Shown piece after piece: positions 1 to 5,724 of a stretch of DNA of 6,685 bases. A program made the position numbers and the translations under genes. Origin of the DNA: Acidilobaceae archaeon UBA162 (GTDB lineage: Archaea > Thermoproteota > Thermoprotei_A > Sulfolobales > Acidilobaceae); contig DAJS01000008.1 of assembly GCA_002496425.1 (NCBI GenBank), forward strand, positions 362-7,046, given 5' to 3'. Under the pieces are notes generated by a model. It did no database searches. It was not told the DNA's origin and saw nothing but the letters and a program-made list of their open reading frames with translations. The stretch's first letter is position 1. Every line of letters begins with the position of its first letter.

Positions 1-178
1 TGAAAGCATCTAAGCGGGAACCCCACCCCGAAAATAGGCGGCCACTCGTCTTCCCGGTTCTGCCGGGAGACGACGAGGGCTCCCGTAGAAGACGGGATTG
101 ATGGGGCGGGGGTGTAAGCCGCGAGGGGAAACCCGAGCGGTTCAGCCCGCCGCTCCCAACAGCCCGAGGCCCAGGGGC
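1..178 (+). rRNA. 23S ribosomal RNA, 3' end (partial)
   Basis: This is the terminal part (domain VI) of large-subunit rRNA, entering from the left edge. It opens with the near-universal TGAAAGCATCTAAGCGGGAA and continues with the archaeal form of the terminal helices: CTCCCGTAGAAGACGGGATTGATGGGGCGGGGGTGTAAGCC matches, in order, the bacterial segment that ends the 23S gene (GTAGAAGAC, GATAGGCCGGGTGTGTAAGC). The hairpins are GC-rich, as expected in a hyperthermophile. The 3' boundary is approximate. By alignment with the end of E. coli 23S it should lie near 165-182, but the pairing 5' end is outside the window. No 5S gene or tRNA follows within the window, as is common in crenarchaea. Confidence 0.93.
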
Positions 179-299
179 TAGGGGTTGAGCAGTTGCCTTT
201 GACGGGACCGGGTCCGAGGGTTCAGCCGGCAACATGGGGTGGGCGGCGCTCATTGCCTTCTCCTGTTAAGGCTCACAGGCCAGCTCAGGTGCTCGAGCC
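179..299 (+). other. post-23S spacer with processing-type stem and weak promoter
   Basis: This is a non-coding spacer between the 23S 3' end and the next gene. It contains an inverted repeat GTTGCC (192-197)/GGCAAC (228-233) enclosing a small GGAC/GTCC hairpin (205-215). It could be part of the pre-rRNA processing structure, but the 5' partner of the 23S flanking helix is outside the window. A pyrimidine-rich run (253-267) could serve as an archaeal U-rich terminator for the rRNA. A poor TATA-like GTTAAG (265-270) lies about 30 nt before the TTG start at 300. No C/D box pair, tRNA or ORF was recognised here. Confidence 0.4.
287..291 (+). promoter_or_regulatory. ribosome binding site for the DUF2250-like gene
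   Basis: AGGTG lies 8 nt before TTG 300. This is good Shine-Dalgarno spacing and supports the TTG as the start codon. Confidence 0.5.
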
Positions 300-947
300 T
301 TGACCGAGGACGACCAGAAGGGCGTTGAGTTTGGGCTAAGGGGTCTGAGCCCTCTGGGCCTCTACGTATTGCTCCACCTGAAGAAGGCCAACGTTGACTA
401 TGCCAAGTCCATAGCATCCATGGCTGGGGTGCCACTGGAGAGCGTCATAGATGAACTTGACAGGCTTGAGGCCTCAGGGCTAATAAGGAGGAGAGTCGGG
501 GGAACATCAATAAAGAGGAGCGAGGCAAGGTTCAAGCTTGCCGATGAGGTCACGAAGCATCACGTCTACTATGAGCTGAGTGACGCGGGGGAGGCCATAG
601 CCAGGGCCATAAGGAAGGATCCGTCGCTGCTGGAGAAGTACTTTGACGGCCTAGTCGGCCGCCCTGGGGCCCTCAAGGTAATACTGGCAGTTATAGAGGG
701 TGAGAACGAGCACGCCGGAACTATAGCGAGGCTGCTGGGCGAGAGCTTATGCAGGACAGTCGAGCTACTGGACAGGATGGTAGAGCTGGGCCTCCTGATC
801 AGGGTCAAGGAGAAGATCATAAAGGCGTCGCACAGAAGGCTCAAGCCTAAGCCTGAGACCAGGACGCACCATGTCTACTACAGGGCTAGCAGGCTGGCAG
901 AGATGATAGTCAGGTTCTCAGAGGTTAGGAGGCGCGCTACTCAATAG
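300..947 (+). CDS. tandem winged-helix archaeal protein (DUF2250-like), putative transcription regulator
   Basis: This is a 215-residue soluble protein made of two similar winged-helix units, at roughly residues 17-103 and 123-205. Each has a predicted helix-turn-helix (around YAKSIASMAGVPLESVIDEL in unit 1 and IARLLGESLCRTVELLDRM in unit 2), a GLIRR/GLLIR turn, a basic wing (KRSEARFKL; KASHRRLKPKP) and the same closing motif, KHHVYYELS or THHVYYRAS. That HHxYY motif and layout recall the archaeal DUF2250 family; this assignment is from memory, not a search. DNA binding is inferred from the fold. The TTG start is chosen because AGGTG sits 8 nt upstream. It stands alone after the 23S gene, and its last 11 bp overlap the convergent ribC end. 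The target is unknown. Confidence 0.8.
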   Translation: MTEDDQKGVEFGLRGLSPLGLYVLLHLKKANVDYAKSIASMAGVPLESVIDELDRLEASGLIRRRVGGTSIKRSEARFKLADEVTKHHVYYELSDAGEAIARAIRKDPSLLEKYFDGLVGRPGALKVILAVIEGENEHAGTIARLLGESLCRTVELLDRMVELGLLIRVKEKIIKASHRRLKPKPETRTHHVYYRASRLAEMIVRFSEVRRRATQ

Positions 948-1410
948 GTCCCACGCTAGGCCTTCCCTGCCTAATGCCCTGGCCAGCCAGCGGCCTCAAG
1001 GCGTCGAGCCCTCCCTTGAGTAGCTTGGCCAGGTTCTCAGCATGGGCCCTGGCCCTGTTTATTGCTATCTCCCTGAGCTCCCTGGGGTCATCGGACTCAT
1101 CCTCGTGCACTGTAACGTCAACTATCACCTTGCCCGTCAGCACCGAGAGGGTTATGAGGCCAACGCTCATGGCCAGGTAGCTGTACTTGTCAACCTGGCT
1201 GGGGCCAACCCAACCAAGGGTTATTACGCCCTCGCAGCCCATGTCTATGAGCCTCTTGGCGGCCCCAGGCAGGTCCTTTATTCCTGGCACCGTGTACCTG
1301 GTAACCCTGTAGTCTGGCAGGAGCTCCTTGAGCACACCTTCAGCCACGGAACCCATGTCAACCCTCGCAAACGTCGTATCAATCACTCCAACACATCTCG
1401 TCCCCATCAC
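937..1410 (-). CDS. ribC: riboflavin synthase, archaeal lumazine-synthase-like type
   Basis: The enzyme converts two 6,7-dimethyl-8-ribityllumazine into riboflavin plus the pyrimidinedione; it is cytosolic. The 157 residues match the archaeal (Methanocaldococcus RibC) type, which is related to lumazine synthase and not to bacterial RibE. Landmarks are DTTFARVDM at 11-19, VPGIKDLP at 41-48, VHEDE at 101-105, HAEN at 123-126 and AGQGIRQG at 142-149. Length is typical for the family. The gene begins GTG-ATG. The strong SD GGAGGTGAT (1427-1419) is 8 nt from GTG 1410 and 11 nt from ATG 1407, so GTG is slightly preferred. It is the last gene of the minus-strand operon. Its start overlaps ribB by 32 nt, so translation is likely coupled. 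Its stop overlaps the convergent wHTH gene. Confidence 0.95.
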   Translation of the reverse strand: MMGTRCVGVIDTTFARVDMGSVAEGVLKELLPDYRVTRYTVPGIKDLPGAAKRLIDMGCEGVITLGWVGPSQVDKYSYLAMSVGLITLSVLTGKVIVDVTVHEDESDDPRELREIAINRARAHAENLAKLLKGGLDALRPLAGQGIRQGRPSVGPIE

Positions 1411-2065
1411 AGGCCCTTATCACCTCCTCGCCGCTGACCAGTGGCAAGCCCTTAACCCTTGAGTACTCCCTGGCCCTTTCAAGGTTCAGCGAGGGCCCCC
1501 TGTCAAGCATCTCGGCAAAGACTACTGCCGGCTCAAGGCCCGCCAGGTGGGCTAAGGCTATGCTGAGCTCTGTGTGCCCCCTCCTCAGCCTCAACCCCCT
1601 CGAGGCCAGCACGGGCACGTGGCCTGGGGCCTGGAACTCGGATCTGAACTTCCTTATGGCCCCTTCTCTGTCCCCACTGACATACATTTTGACGACCTTG
1701 TAGAGCTCTGCAACCGTCCTGGCCCTGTCCAAGTCACTTATGCCTGTCCTCACCGAGATATGATTGACCCAGATAGTGAACGCCGGCCTATCACCATAGC
1801 TCAGCCTCTTCTCGGTGAGCGGCCTAAGCTCAGGCACGGTGGCTATGAGATCGTCACCCCATAAGAGGCCTAAGCTCTTAGCTATGCTCCACCTCGTGGC
1901 GAAGCAGATAAGCCCTCCGGCCTCTGACCTAAGCCTATAGATGGCATCAGGTGTTATAGCAGAGGCATGGAACACCATATCAACCTCTGACTCTCTCGAG
2001 GCAGAGTCAAATATCAGGACCGGCCTGCCTTCCCTTAGCGCCCTGATGGCCTCCTCAATTGTCAC
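1379..2065 (-). CDS. ribB: 3,4-dihydroxy-2-butanone 4-phosphate synthase
   Basis: The enzyme makes the four-carbon unit of riboflavin from ribulose 5-phosphate, releasing formate; it is Mg-dependent and cytosolic. The 228 residues align throughout with the stand-alone archaeal enzyme. The acidic loop FDSASRESEVDMV (19-31) corresponds to the metal/substrate loop, with E25 and E27. Other landmarks are EAGGLIC at 48-54, TGISDLDRA at 107-115, PGHV at 147-150, RRGHTELSIAL at 161-171 with the metal-ligand His at 164, and E185. No GTP cyclohydrolase II domain is fused, as expected in archaea. The start is GTG at 2065 with a weak upstream GGTGG; it overlaps the exported-protein gene by 11 nt (GTGACAATTGA). 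No missing active-site residue is seen. Confidence 0.96.
   Translation of the reverse strand: MTIEEAIRALREGRPVLIFDSASRESEVDMVFHASAITPDAIYRLRSEAGGLICFATRWSIAKSLGLLWGDDLIATVPELRPLTEKRLSYGDRPAFTIWVNHISVRTGISDLDRARTVAELYKVVKMYVSGDREGAIRKFRSEFQAPGHVPVLASRGLRLRRGHTELSIALAHLAGLEPAVVFAEMLDRGPSLNLERAREYSRVKGLPLVSGEEVIRACDGDEMCWSD
1419..1427 (-). promoter_or_regulatory. strong ribosome binding site of ribC inside ribB
   Basis: On the minus strand GGAGGTGAT is near-perfectly anti-SD complementary and lies within the ribB reading frame, 8 nt before the ribC GTG. It is the best SD seen in the operon and should give ribC its own ribosome loading despite the overlap. Confidence 0.7.
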
Positions 2066-2783
2066 GCTCTGCCACCGCAGCCAGCGCCAGCGAGGCAGCG
2101 GAGATTAATATCATGAGGAGGGGGAGAGCCTGTCCCTCAGTTAGCACAGCGTCGATGGACGCTGCACTTGGCCGCCCAGGGACAAGCACGGCTGGAGGCG
2201 GCAGAGAGGTGTTTGTGGTGGTATTGCGTGCTGGGGGCAGCTGGCCTGCGACCAGGTTAATGGTCCACCCGTCACCTCCAAGGACAAAGTTTACCCATGA
2301 GGACGAGGTAAAATAGGTCAGCGCCTGGAACTCAGGGCTCGAGCCGTAGATCTCGACTCTGGAACCATTTACCTGGACCAGCGCCTCGGACATGCCGGGC
2401 AGCGCTCCAGCTGGGCGGTATTGAGGACCCTGCCAGACGCCCAGGAGAGTGACGTTGGAAGTGTTCACATAGAGTTCAACATCAGCGGCATAGCCGCCCA
2501 GGGGCGAGGAGATAAAGGTGACGTTAACTATAGAGGCATTCACAGGCCCCTGCTCAAAGAGGGCCACGAGGAGGCCCTTAGGGTACTGCTCTACCGACTC
2601 CCTAAGAGGGCCAGGGCTGAGATTAAGGCCTATGAGGATCACGTTAGAGCTGGCCACATATGCGGCCCCTTCAGAGACCATGATGGTTCCGTTGGTTAGC
2701 GTGTAGTTGAACCCGCCGGCCGACAGGGCGAGCCCGGCAACCAGCAGGGTCACGAGCGACAGCGCAAAGGCTCTCAGGCTCAA
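2055..2783 (-). CDS. exported, sequon-rich protein with C-terminal membrane anchor
   Basis: I recognise no family in this 242-residue protein. Residues 1-22 form a Sec-type signal peptide or N-terminal anchor (Arg4, then a hydrophobic stretch to AGLALSAGG). The central domain is rich in Gly, Ser, Val and Asn with no Cys, suggesting beta-structure outside the cell. Ten N-x-S/T sequons are present (N26, N31, N54, N82, N87, N107, N110, N139, N187, N191), consistent with crenarchaeal surface N-glycosylation. A Thr/Pro-rich linker (186-206) precedes a C-terminal hydrophobic helix (about 218-237) ending ERDN. Inferred topology is extracellular domain, one membrane anchor, short cytoplasmic tail. 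Start TTG 2783 has GGAG 7 nt upstream and overlaps the SpoIIM-like stop (TTGA). It lies between SpoIIM-like and ribB, so a partner role with the SpoIIM-like protein is plausible but unproved. Confidence 0.85.
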   Translation of the reverse strand: MSLRAFALSLVTLLVAGLALSAGGFNYTLTNGTIMVSEGAAYVASSNVILIGLNLSPGPLRESVEQYPKGLLVALFEQGPVNASIVNVTFISSPLGGYAADVELYVNTSNVTLLGVWQGPQYRPAGALPGMSEALVQVNGSRVEIYGSSPEFQALTYFTSSSWVNFVLGGDGWTINLVAGQLPPARNTTTNTSLPPPAVLVPGRPSAASIDAVLTEGQALPLLMILISAASLALAAVAERDN

Positions 2784-3385
2784 CCTACCACTCCCAGGGC
2801 CTCCAGGACCCTGCGCACCAGGTACCCGGCCAGGGGGGTTATGGACGACTCTATCGTCGCTGCTATCGCTAGTAGGATAAGCGAGAGCACCAGCAGTTTG
2901 AGCCCCACATAGTAGACCTGGCCGAGCCCTTTGCGTATCAGCGCCACTGAAGCGCCAACCAAGGCAAACGCTGGAACCTCTATGACACCATGGGGGGCCA
3001 GGAGGTAGAACTCAACTAGGGCACTCCCGTGAACGGGCAGCATGTAGACAACTACAAGGCCTACGAGGAGCCCATTTATGACGGCATATATTGCTGGAGT
3101 CACTAGGAGTGCCAGGAGGGAGTAGTCAACAACGTCGACGGCAGCATTGTGCGAAAATATGAGTGCTAGGGCGTAATAGCTGTCAACGTTTACCGTACCA
3201 AACTCCTGCCTTATCTCATTAATGGCGTTAAGGAGCATGCGACCAAGAGCGGTCCTGGCTATCTCTGGGTAGGCAGCAGCCGTGGCCACAGCTATGGCTC
3301 CCATAGCTGCAACCAGCAGGTACCAGGCCAGCCTGAGCTCGCGGCTACTCACTATGTAATCAATGACCTCATCAAGCAGGCTCAA
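2780..3385 (-). CDS. SpoIIM/DUF95-type integral membrane protein
   Basis: This is a polytopic membrane protein with about five hydrophobic segments (in the frame begun at 3403, near residues 24-44, 76-88, 94-121, 134-156 and 165-184). The order of features is that of the stage II sporulation protein M/DUF95 family: a polar NAAVD segment, then a hydrophobic run to INGLLVG (109-115), then APHGVIEVPAFALVGAS (136-152) holding the hallmark PHG-x-x-E. Archaea do not sporulate; family members there have no settled function. The start is ambiguous. The frame is open to TTG 3403, with GTG 3394 and TTG 3385 inside; GAGGTG at 3401-3396 is 10 nt from TTG 3385, so I prefer that. It overlaps the small Cys-protein gene upstream by about 14 nt and the exported-protein gene downstream by 4 nt. 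Confidence 0.85.
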   Translation of the reverse strand: MSLLDEVIDYIVSSRELRLAWYLLVAAMGAIAVATAAAYPEIARTALGRMLLNAINEIRQEFGTVNVDSYYALALIFSHNAAVDVVDYSLLALLVTPAIYAVINGLLVGLVVVYMLPVHGSALVEFYLLAPHGVIEVPAFALVGASVALIRKGLGQVYYVGLKLLVLSLILLAIAATIESSITPLAGYLVRRVLEALGVVG

Positions 3386-3554
3386 GCTGGTCACCCACCT
3401 CAACTATCACGACACAGTCCCTGGGGATCCTATCGGCTATCTGCCTGAGCACCTCAGGTGTGGTCCTAATGGCCTTCCCCTGATGGCACGCGCTGAGGCA
3501 CTCCTCAGCCTCGGAGCAGGCCTGGACCTCGATGCGCAGGTTGAGCCTCTCCAC
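3372..3554 (-). CDS. small Cys-containing protein, first gene of the rib operon
   Basis: This is a 60-residue protein of no family I recognise. It reads like a compact alpha/beta protein: a strand LNLRIEVQAC, a Cys-rich helix (C13, C19, C23, H24), a helix TPEVLRQIADRI, then CVVIVEV (C47 onward). The C-x5-C-x3-C-H spacing could bind a metal or be redox active; this is inference. Evidence that it is real: codons follow the local style (AGG, ATA, GAG, GTC), whereas the opposite-strand frame reads unlike a protein; it overlaps the SpoIIM-like start; and it has an upstream TATA-like element. The start is GTG 3554; the frame is open to 3609 with no other start codon, and the SD-like AGGGGA is close (3 nt). 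It is the promoter-proximal gene of the operon. Confidence 0.6.
   Translation of the reverse strand: MERLNLRIEVQACSEAEECLSACHQGKAIRTTPEVLRQIADRIPRDCVVIVEVGDQLEPA
3396..3401 (-). promoter_or_regulatory. ribosome binding site favouring TTG 3385 for the SpoIIM-like gene
   Basis: On the minus strand GAGGTG ends 10 nt before TTG 3385. It touches or overlaps the two upstream candidate starts (GTG 3394, TTG 3403), which therefore lack a usable SD of their own. Confidence 0.4.
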
Positions 3555-3584
3555 GAGTCCCCTAAGAGCTGCCCCGCGGGCGGC

Positions 3585-3592
3585 TTTATTCT
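3585..3592 (-). promoter_or_regulatory. candidate TATA box of the rib operon
   Basis: On the minus strand AGAATAAA is centred about 27 nt before a transcription start near 3562, which would give a leader of only about 8 nt before GTG 3554. The stretch is AT-rich inside otherwise GC-rich DNA. It diverges from the promoter of the DUF2192-like gene. Confidence 0.35.
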
Positions 3593-3611
3593 GTGGGGGT
3601 GTGTCAATCTA

Positions 3612-3619
3612 AGCTTTAG
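3612..3619 (+). promoter_or_regulatory. candidate TATA box of the DUF2192-like gene
   Basis: AGCTTTAG would direct transcription from about 3640, giving a short leader that carries the SD at 3653. TTTATT at 3585-3590 is an alternative. Confidence 0.3.
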
Positions 3620-3652
3620 GCCCGCACGCGCGGTGCCGGGCTGGAGCGCTGT

Positions 3653-3658
3653 AAGGTG
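3653..3658 (+). promoter_or_regulatory. ribosome binding site deciding start TTG 3666
   Basis: AAGGTG lies 7 nt before TTG 3666. It is the only good SD upstream of the conserved-looking part of the protein and argues against the longer frame from 3363. Confidence 0.55.
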
Positions 3659-3665
3659 CAGGACC

Positions 3666-4388
3666 TTGAAGGGCGCATCAAACAGGATCAGATCTGAAGC
3701 GCTTATGGAGGCGTTGACGAGGCTCACGTCGCTCTGGGAGGAGCATGGCAACGCAACGAGGGAGCAGGCCATTGAGGTCCTCAAGGAGGAGTATGCTAAG
3801 CGCGGGCTAAGCCCAATAAAGGGCTCAGCAGAGCCCAGCGACCTCTATGACAAGGAGCTCACAAGCCTCTACATTATGGGTAAGTATGGCATGGGCCTTG
3901 AGCAGCAGTACCCTGAGCTCTTCGATTCCGTATTCAGCGTCGAGATCAAGATAGACCAGGCCTCAGAGCTCCTGATCTCCAAGGGCCAGTCGGCAAGGGA
4001 CGCGGTCACCGCCTTGCTGGGTCAAATGGACGGCAACACTGTGGCAAGGCTGCTGAGGATGGCTTTGACTAAGATATACTTCGGCTTCTCAGACGAGGAG
4101 CTCATTAGATCCCTGGCCACTGCCATAACGCAGGCGTTCCCTGACAGGTCTGATGACGTTAACAGGTTCCTCAAGTTCTACTCTGCGTTTACAATAGCTG
4201 AGGCCATAGAGGAGGGCTCGGTTAGGGACAGGGTCTCGAAGGAGGCCCTTAAGCACGCCCTGGCGCTTAGGCTCGGCAAGGGAAAGGAGATTTTCCCAAG
4301 CGATAGGTACATAGCAAAGATAGCTTCAGACGTCTTTGGGGTCCCCACCAGGGTACTGAGGCAAATCCTCAGCTTGGGACCAGGCTAA
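3666..4388 (+). CDS. conserved archaeal protein, DUF2192-like, unknown function
   Basis: This is a 240-residue, mostly helical, soluble protein with no signal peptide or membrane segment. From memory it resembles the archaeal DUF2192 family: an early helix, then EVLKEEYAKRGLSPIKG, LYDKELTSLYIMGKYGMG, YPELFDSVF, DGNTVARLLRMALTKIYFGF, and a C-terminal KEALKHALALRLG ... PSDRYIAKIASDVFGVP. No catalytic motif is evident and I assign no function. The reading frame stays open back to 3363, but residues encoded before 3666 look non-coding and lie over the rib operon's first gene and promoter, so I start at TTG 3666 with AAGGTG 7 nt upstream; ATG 3705 is an alternative. It diverges from the rib operon, and its TAA overlaps the stop of the convergent acyl-CoA dehydrogenase gene. 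Confidence 0.8.
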   Translation: MKGASNRIRSEALMEALTRLTSLWEEHGNATREQAIEVLKEEYAKRGLSPIKGSAEPSDLYDKELTSLYIMGKYGMGLEQQYPELFDSVFSVEIKIDQASELLISKGQSARDAVTALLGQMDGNTVARLLRMALTKIYFGFSDEELIRSLATAITQAFPDRSDDVNRFLKFYSAFTIAEAIEEGSVRDRVSKEALKHALALRLGKGKEIFPSDRYIAKIASDVFGVPTRVLRQILSLGPG

Positions 4389-5584
4389 ACCTTCTCACCG
4401 AAGGCCTGTCTCAACAGCTCCCTGACTATGGTAAGGCGCTGGATCTCATTGGTACCTTCGTATATAGTCGTTATTATTGCGTCCCTTAGGTAGCGCTCCA
4501 CGCCCGTCTCAAAGTCCACGCCGTAGCCACCATGTATCTGTACTGCCTGTCTGGCTATCCACTCGGCAGACTCCGTGGCAAAGGTCTTGGCCAGGCTGGC
4601 GGCTGTTATGAAGTCCGGCCTGCCCTGATCGGCAAGGCTAGCCGCCCAGTATGTCAACAGCCTTGAGGCCTCGAGCCTCATGTACATGTCAGACAACTTC
4701 TCAATTATAATCTCGAACGTTATCATCCTCTGGCCAAAGAGCTCTCTCTGGAGCGCATAGTTAAGGGCCTTCTCGAAGGCTGCCTGTGCTATGCCGGTCG
4801 CCTGGGCCGCTATGCCTATCCTGGTGTAGTCATAGGTAGTCACAACTACCTTGAAGCCCTCGTTCTCCTTGCCAACCATGTTCTCAGCTGGGACCTTGAC
4901 GTTGTCAAGGACAACCTCGTACGGCTGCTCGCCCCTCATCCCTATGACCCTGAACTGCTGGCCTATATTTACGCCAGGCCAGTCCCTCTCGACCACAAAG
5001 GTAGTTATGCCCCACCACCTCTTGCCCTCCTGCGGCGGGCTTGTCCTCGCCGAGACCAGGAGGTAGTCAGCCTCGCCGGCTGCGCTTATGAACACCTTCC
5101 TCCCAGTTATCACATAGTGATCATTCTCCTTGATGGCTCTTGTCTGTATCCCAGCCACGTCGCTGCCTCCGCTGGGCTCCGTGTTGGCATGCGCGCCCCT
5201 CCTCTCGCCCCTGGCTATTGGGATTATGTACCTCTTCTTCAGGTCCTCAGAGCCGAAGAGCAGGACTGGGATAGCGAAGAGATGGTTGACGCCAACGGCG
5301 ACCGCCAGGCTTGGCACGGCCCTGGCTATCTCCTCCATAGCTATGGCAGTGGTTAGCTGTCCGCCTCCCTGTCCGCCGTACTGCTCAGGTATGCCGATGC
5401 CAAAGAGCCCCTGCTCTCTCATGGCCTGGAATACCTCCTGGGGTATCCTGTTGCTCTCCTCTATCTCCTTCCATCTGGGCATGACCTCCTTCTCCACGAA
5501 TTCCCTCACGGCCTTCCTGAACAGCTCGTGTTCCTCGGTTATGTTTATCTTGAAGTCCTCCACGCTCTTGAATGGGAACACCAC
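4385..5584 (-). CDS. acyl-CoA dehydrogenase (FAD-dependent)
   Basis: The family introduces the alpha-beta double bond into an acyl-CoA thioester with FAD, passing electrons to electron-transfer flavoprotein; it is a cytosolic homotetramer. At 399 residues it is full length for a bacterial/archaeal short-to-medium-chain type. Domains run N-terminal helical (about 1-130), beta-barrel (131-250), C-terminal helical (251-399). Landmarks are ANTEPSGGSD (133-142), ITGRKVFISAAGEADY (159-174), ELFGQRMITFE (281-291), QIHGGYG (349-355), ERYLRDA (363-369) and IYEGTNEIQR (374-383), with the catalytic base Glu376. Chain-length preference cannot be read from this. The start is GTG 5584 (a second GTG follows directly); upstream in-frame sequence has no start before a stop at 5632-5630. 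The SD is poor. It appears monocistronic, and its end overlaps the convergent DUF2192-like gene. Confidence 0.95.
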   Translation of the reverse strand: MVFPFKSVEDFKINITEEHELFRKAVREFVEKEVMPRWKEIEESNRIPQEVFQAMREQGLFGIGIPEQYGGQGGGQLTTAIAMEEIARAVPSLAVAVGVNHLFAIPVLLFGSEDLKKRYIIPIARGERRGAHANTEPSGGSDVAGIQTRAIKENDHYVITGRKVFISAAGEADYLLVSARTSPPQEGKRWWGITTFVVERDWPGVNIGQQFRVIGMRGEQPYEVVLDNVKVPAENMVGKENEGFKVVVTTYDYTRIGIAAQATGIAQAAFEKALNYALQRELFGQRMITFEIIIEKLSDMYMRLEASRLLTYWAASLADQGRPDFITAASLAKTFATESAEWIARQAVQIHGGYGVDFETGVERYLRDAIITTIYEGTNEIQRLTIVRELLRQAFGEKV

Positions 5585-5665
5585 GTTCTCAGCCGAGCCT
5601 TCTAGAGACCTCTTAGGGTAAAATCTACGTCAAGAAGGGGATATAGTGGGGTTCCCTACCTGCCC

Positions 5666-5682
5666 ATTATATACCTTTTTGT
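5666..5682 (-). promoter_or_regulatory. archaeal promoter (BRE + TATA) of the acyl-CoA dehydrogenase gene
   Basis: On the minus strand the purine-rich BRE AACAAAAAGG is followed by TATATAAT (5673-5666), the best TATA box in the window. Transcription would begin near 5643, leaving a leader of about 58 nt. A second, weaker CTATATCC (about 5647-5640) could start transcripts near 5617. Confidence 0.55.
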
Positions 5683-5693
5683 TAGATCCACCC

Positions 5694-5700
5694 TATTAAT
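5694..5700 (+). promoter_or_regulatory. candidate TATA box for small ORF/RNA at 5725
   Basis: TATTAAT is centred 27-28 nt before ATG 5725, the spacing expected for a leaderless archaeal transcript. It lies back to back with the dehydrogenase promoter. The similar ATTAATAC at 5703-5710 is an alternative. Confidence 0.3.
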
Positions 5701-5724
5701 ACATTAATACTATGTTAAGACGCT

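Noticed and set aside
250..435. Minus-strand open frame over the spacer and 5' end of the DUF2250-like gene
   Set aside because: It is Trp/Arg/Ser-rich low-quality translation across a spacer and the start of a real gene.
1042..1437. Plus-strand open frame opposite ribB/ribC
   Set aside because: It is a mirror of the strongly supported rib genes, with atypical composition and no promoter or SD.
2421..2699. Plus-strand open frame opposite the exported-protein gene
   Set aside because: The minus-strand product has a coherent signal peptide, sequons and anchor, and overlaps its neighbours precisely; the plus frame has no supporting signal.
3363..3665. Upstream extension of the DUF2192-like frame to ATG 3363 (341 residues)
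   Set aside because: The extra N-terminal stretch reads like non-coding translation, lies antisense to the small Cys gene and across both promoters, and lacks an SD; AAGGTG before TTG 3666 fits better.
5117..5621. Plus-strand open frames opposite the acyl-CoA dehydrogenase gene
   Set aside because: They are shadows of a full-length gene whose catalytic and FAD motifs are intact.
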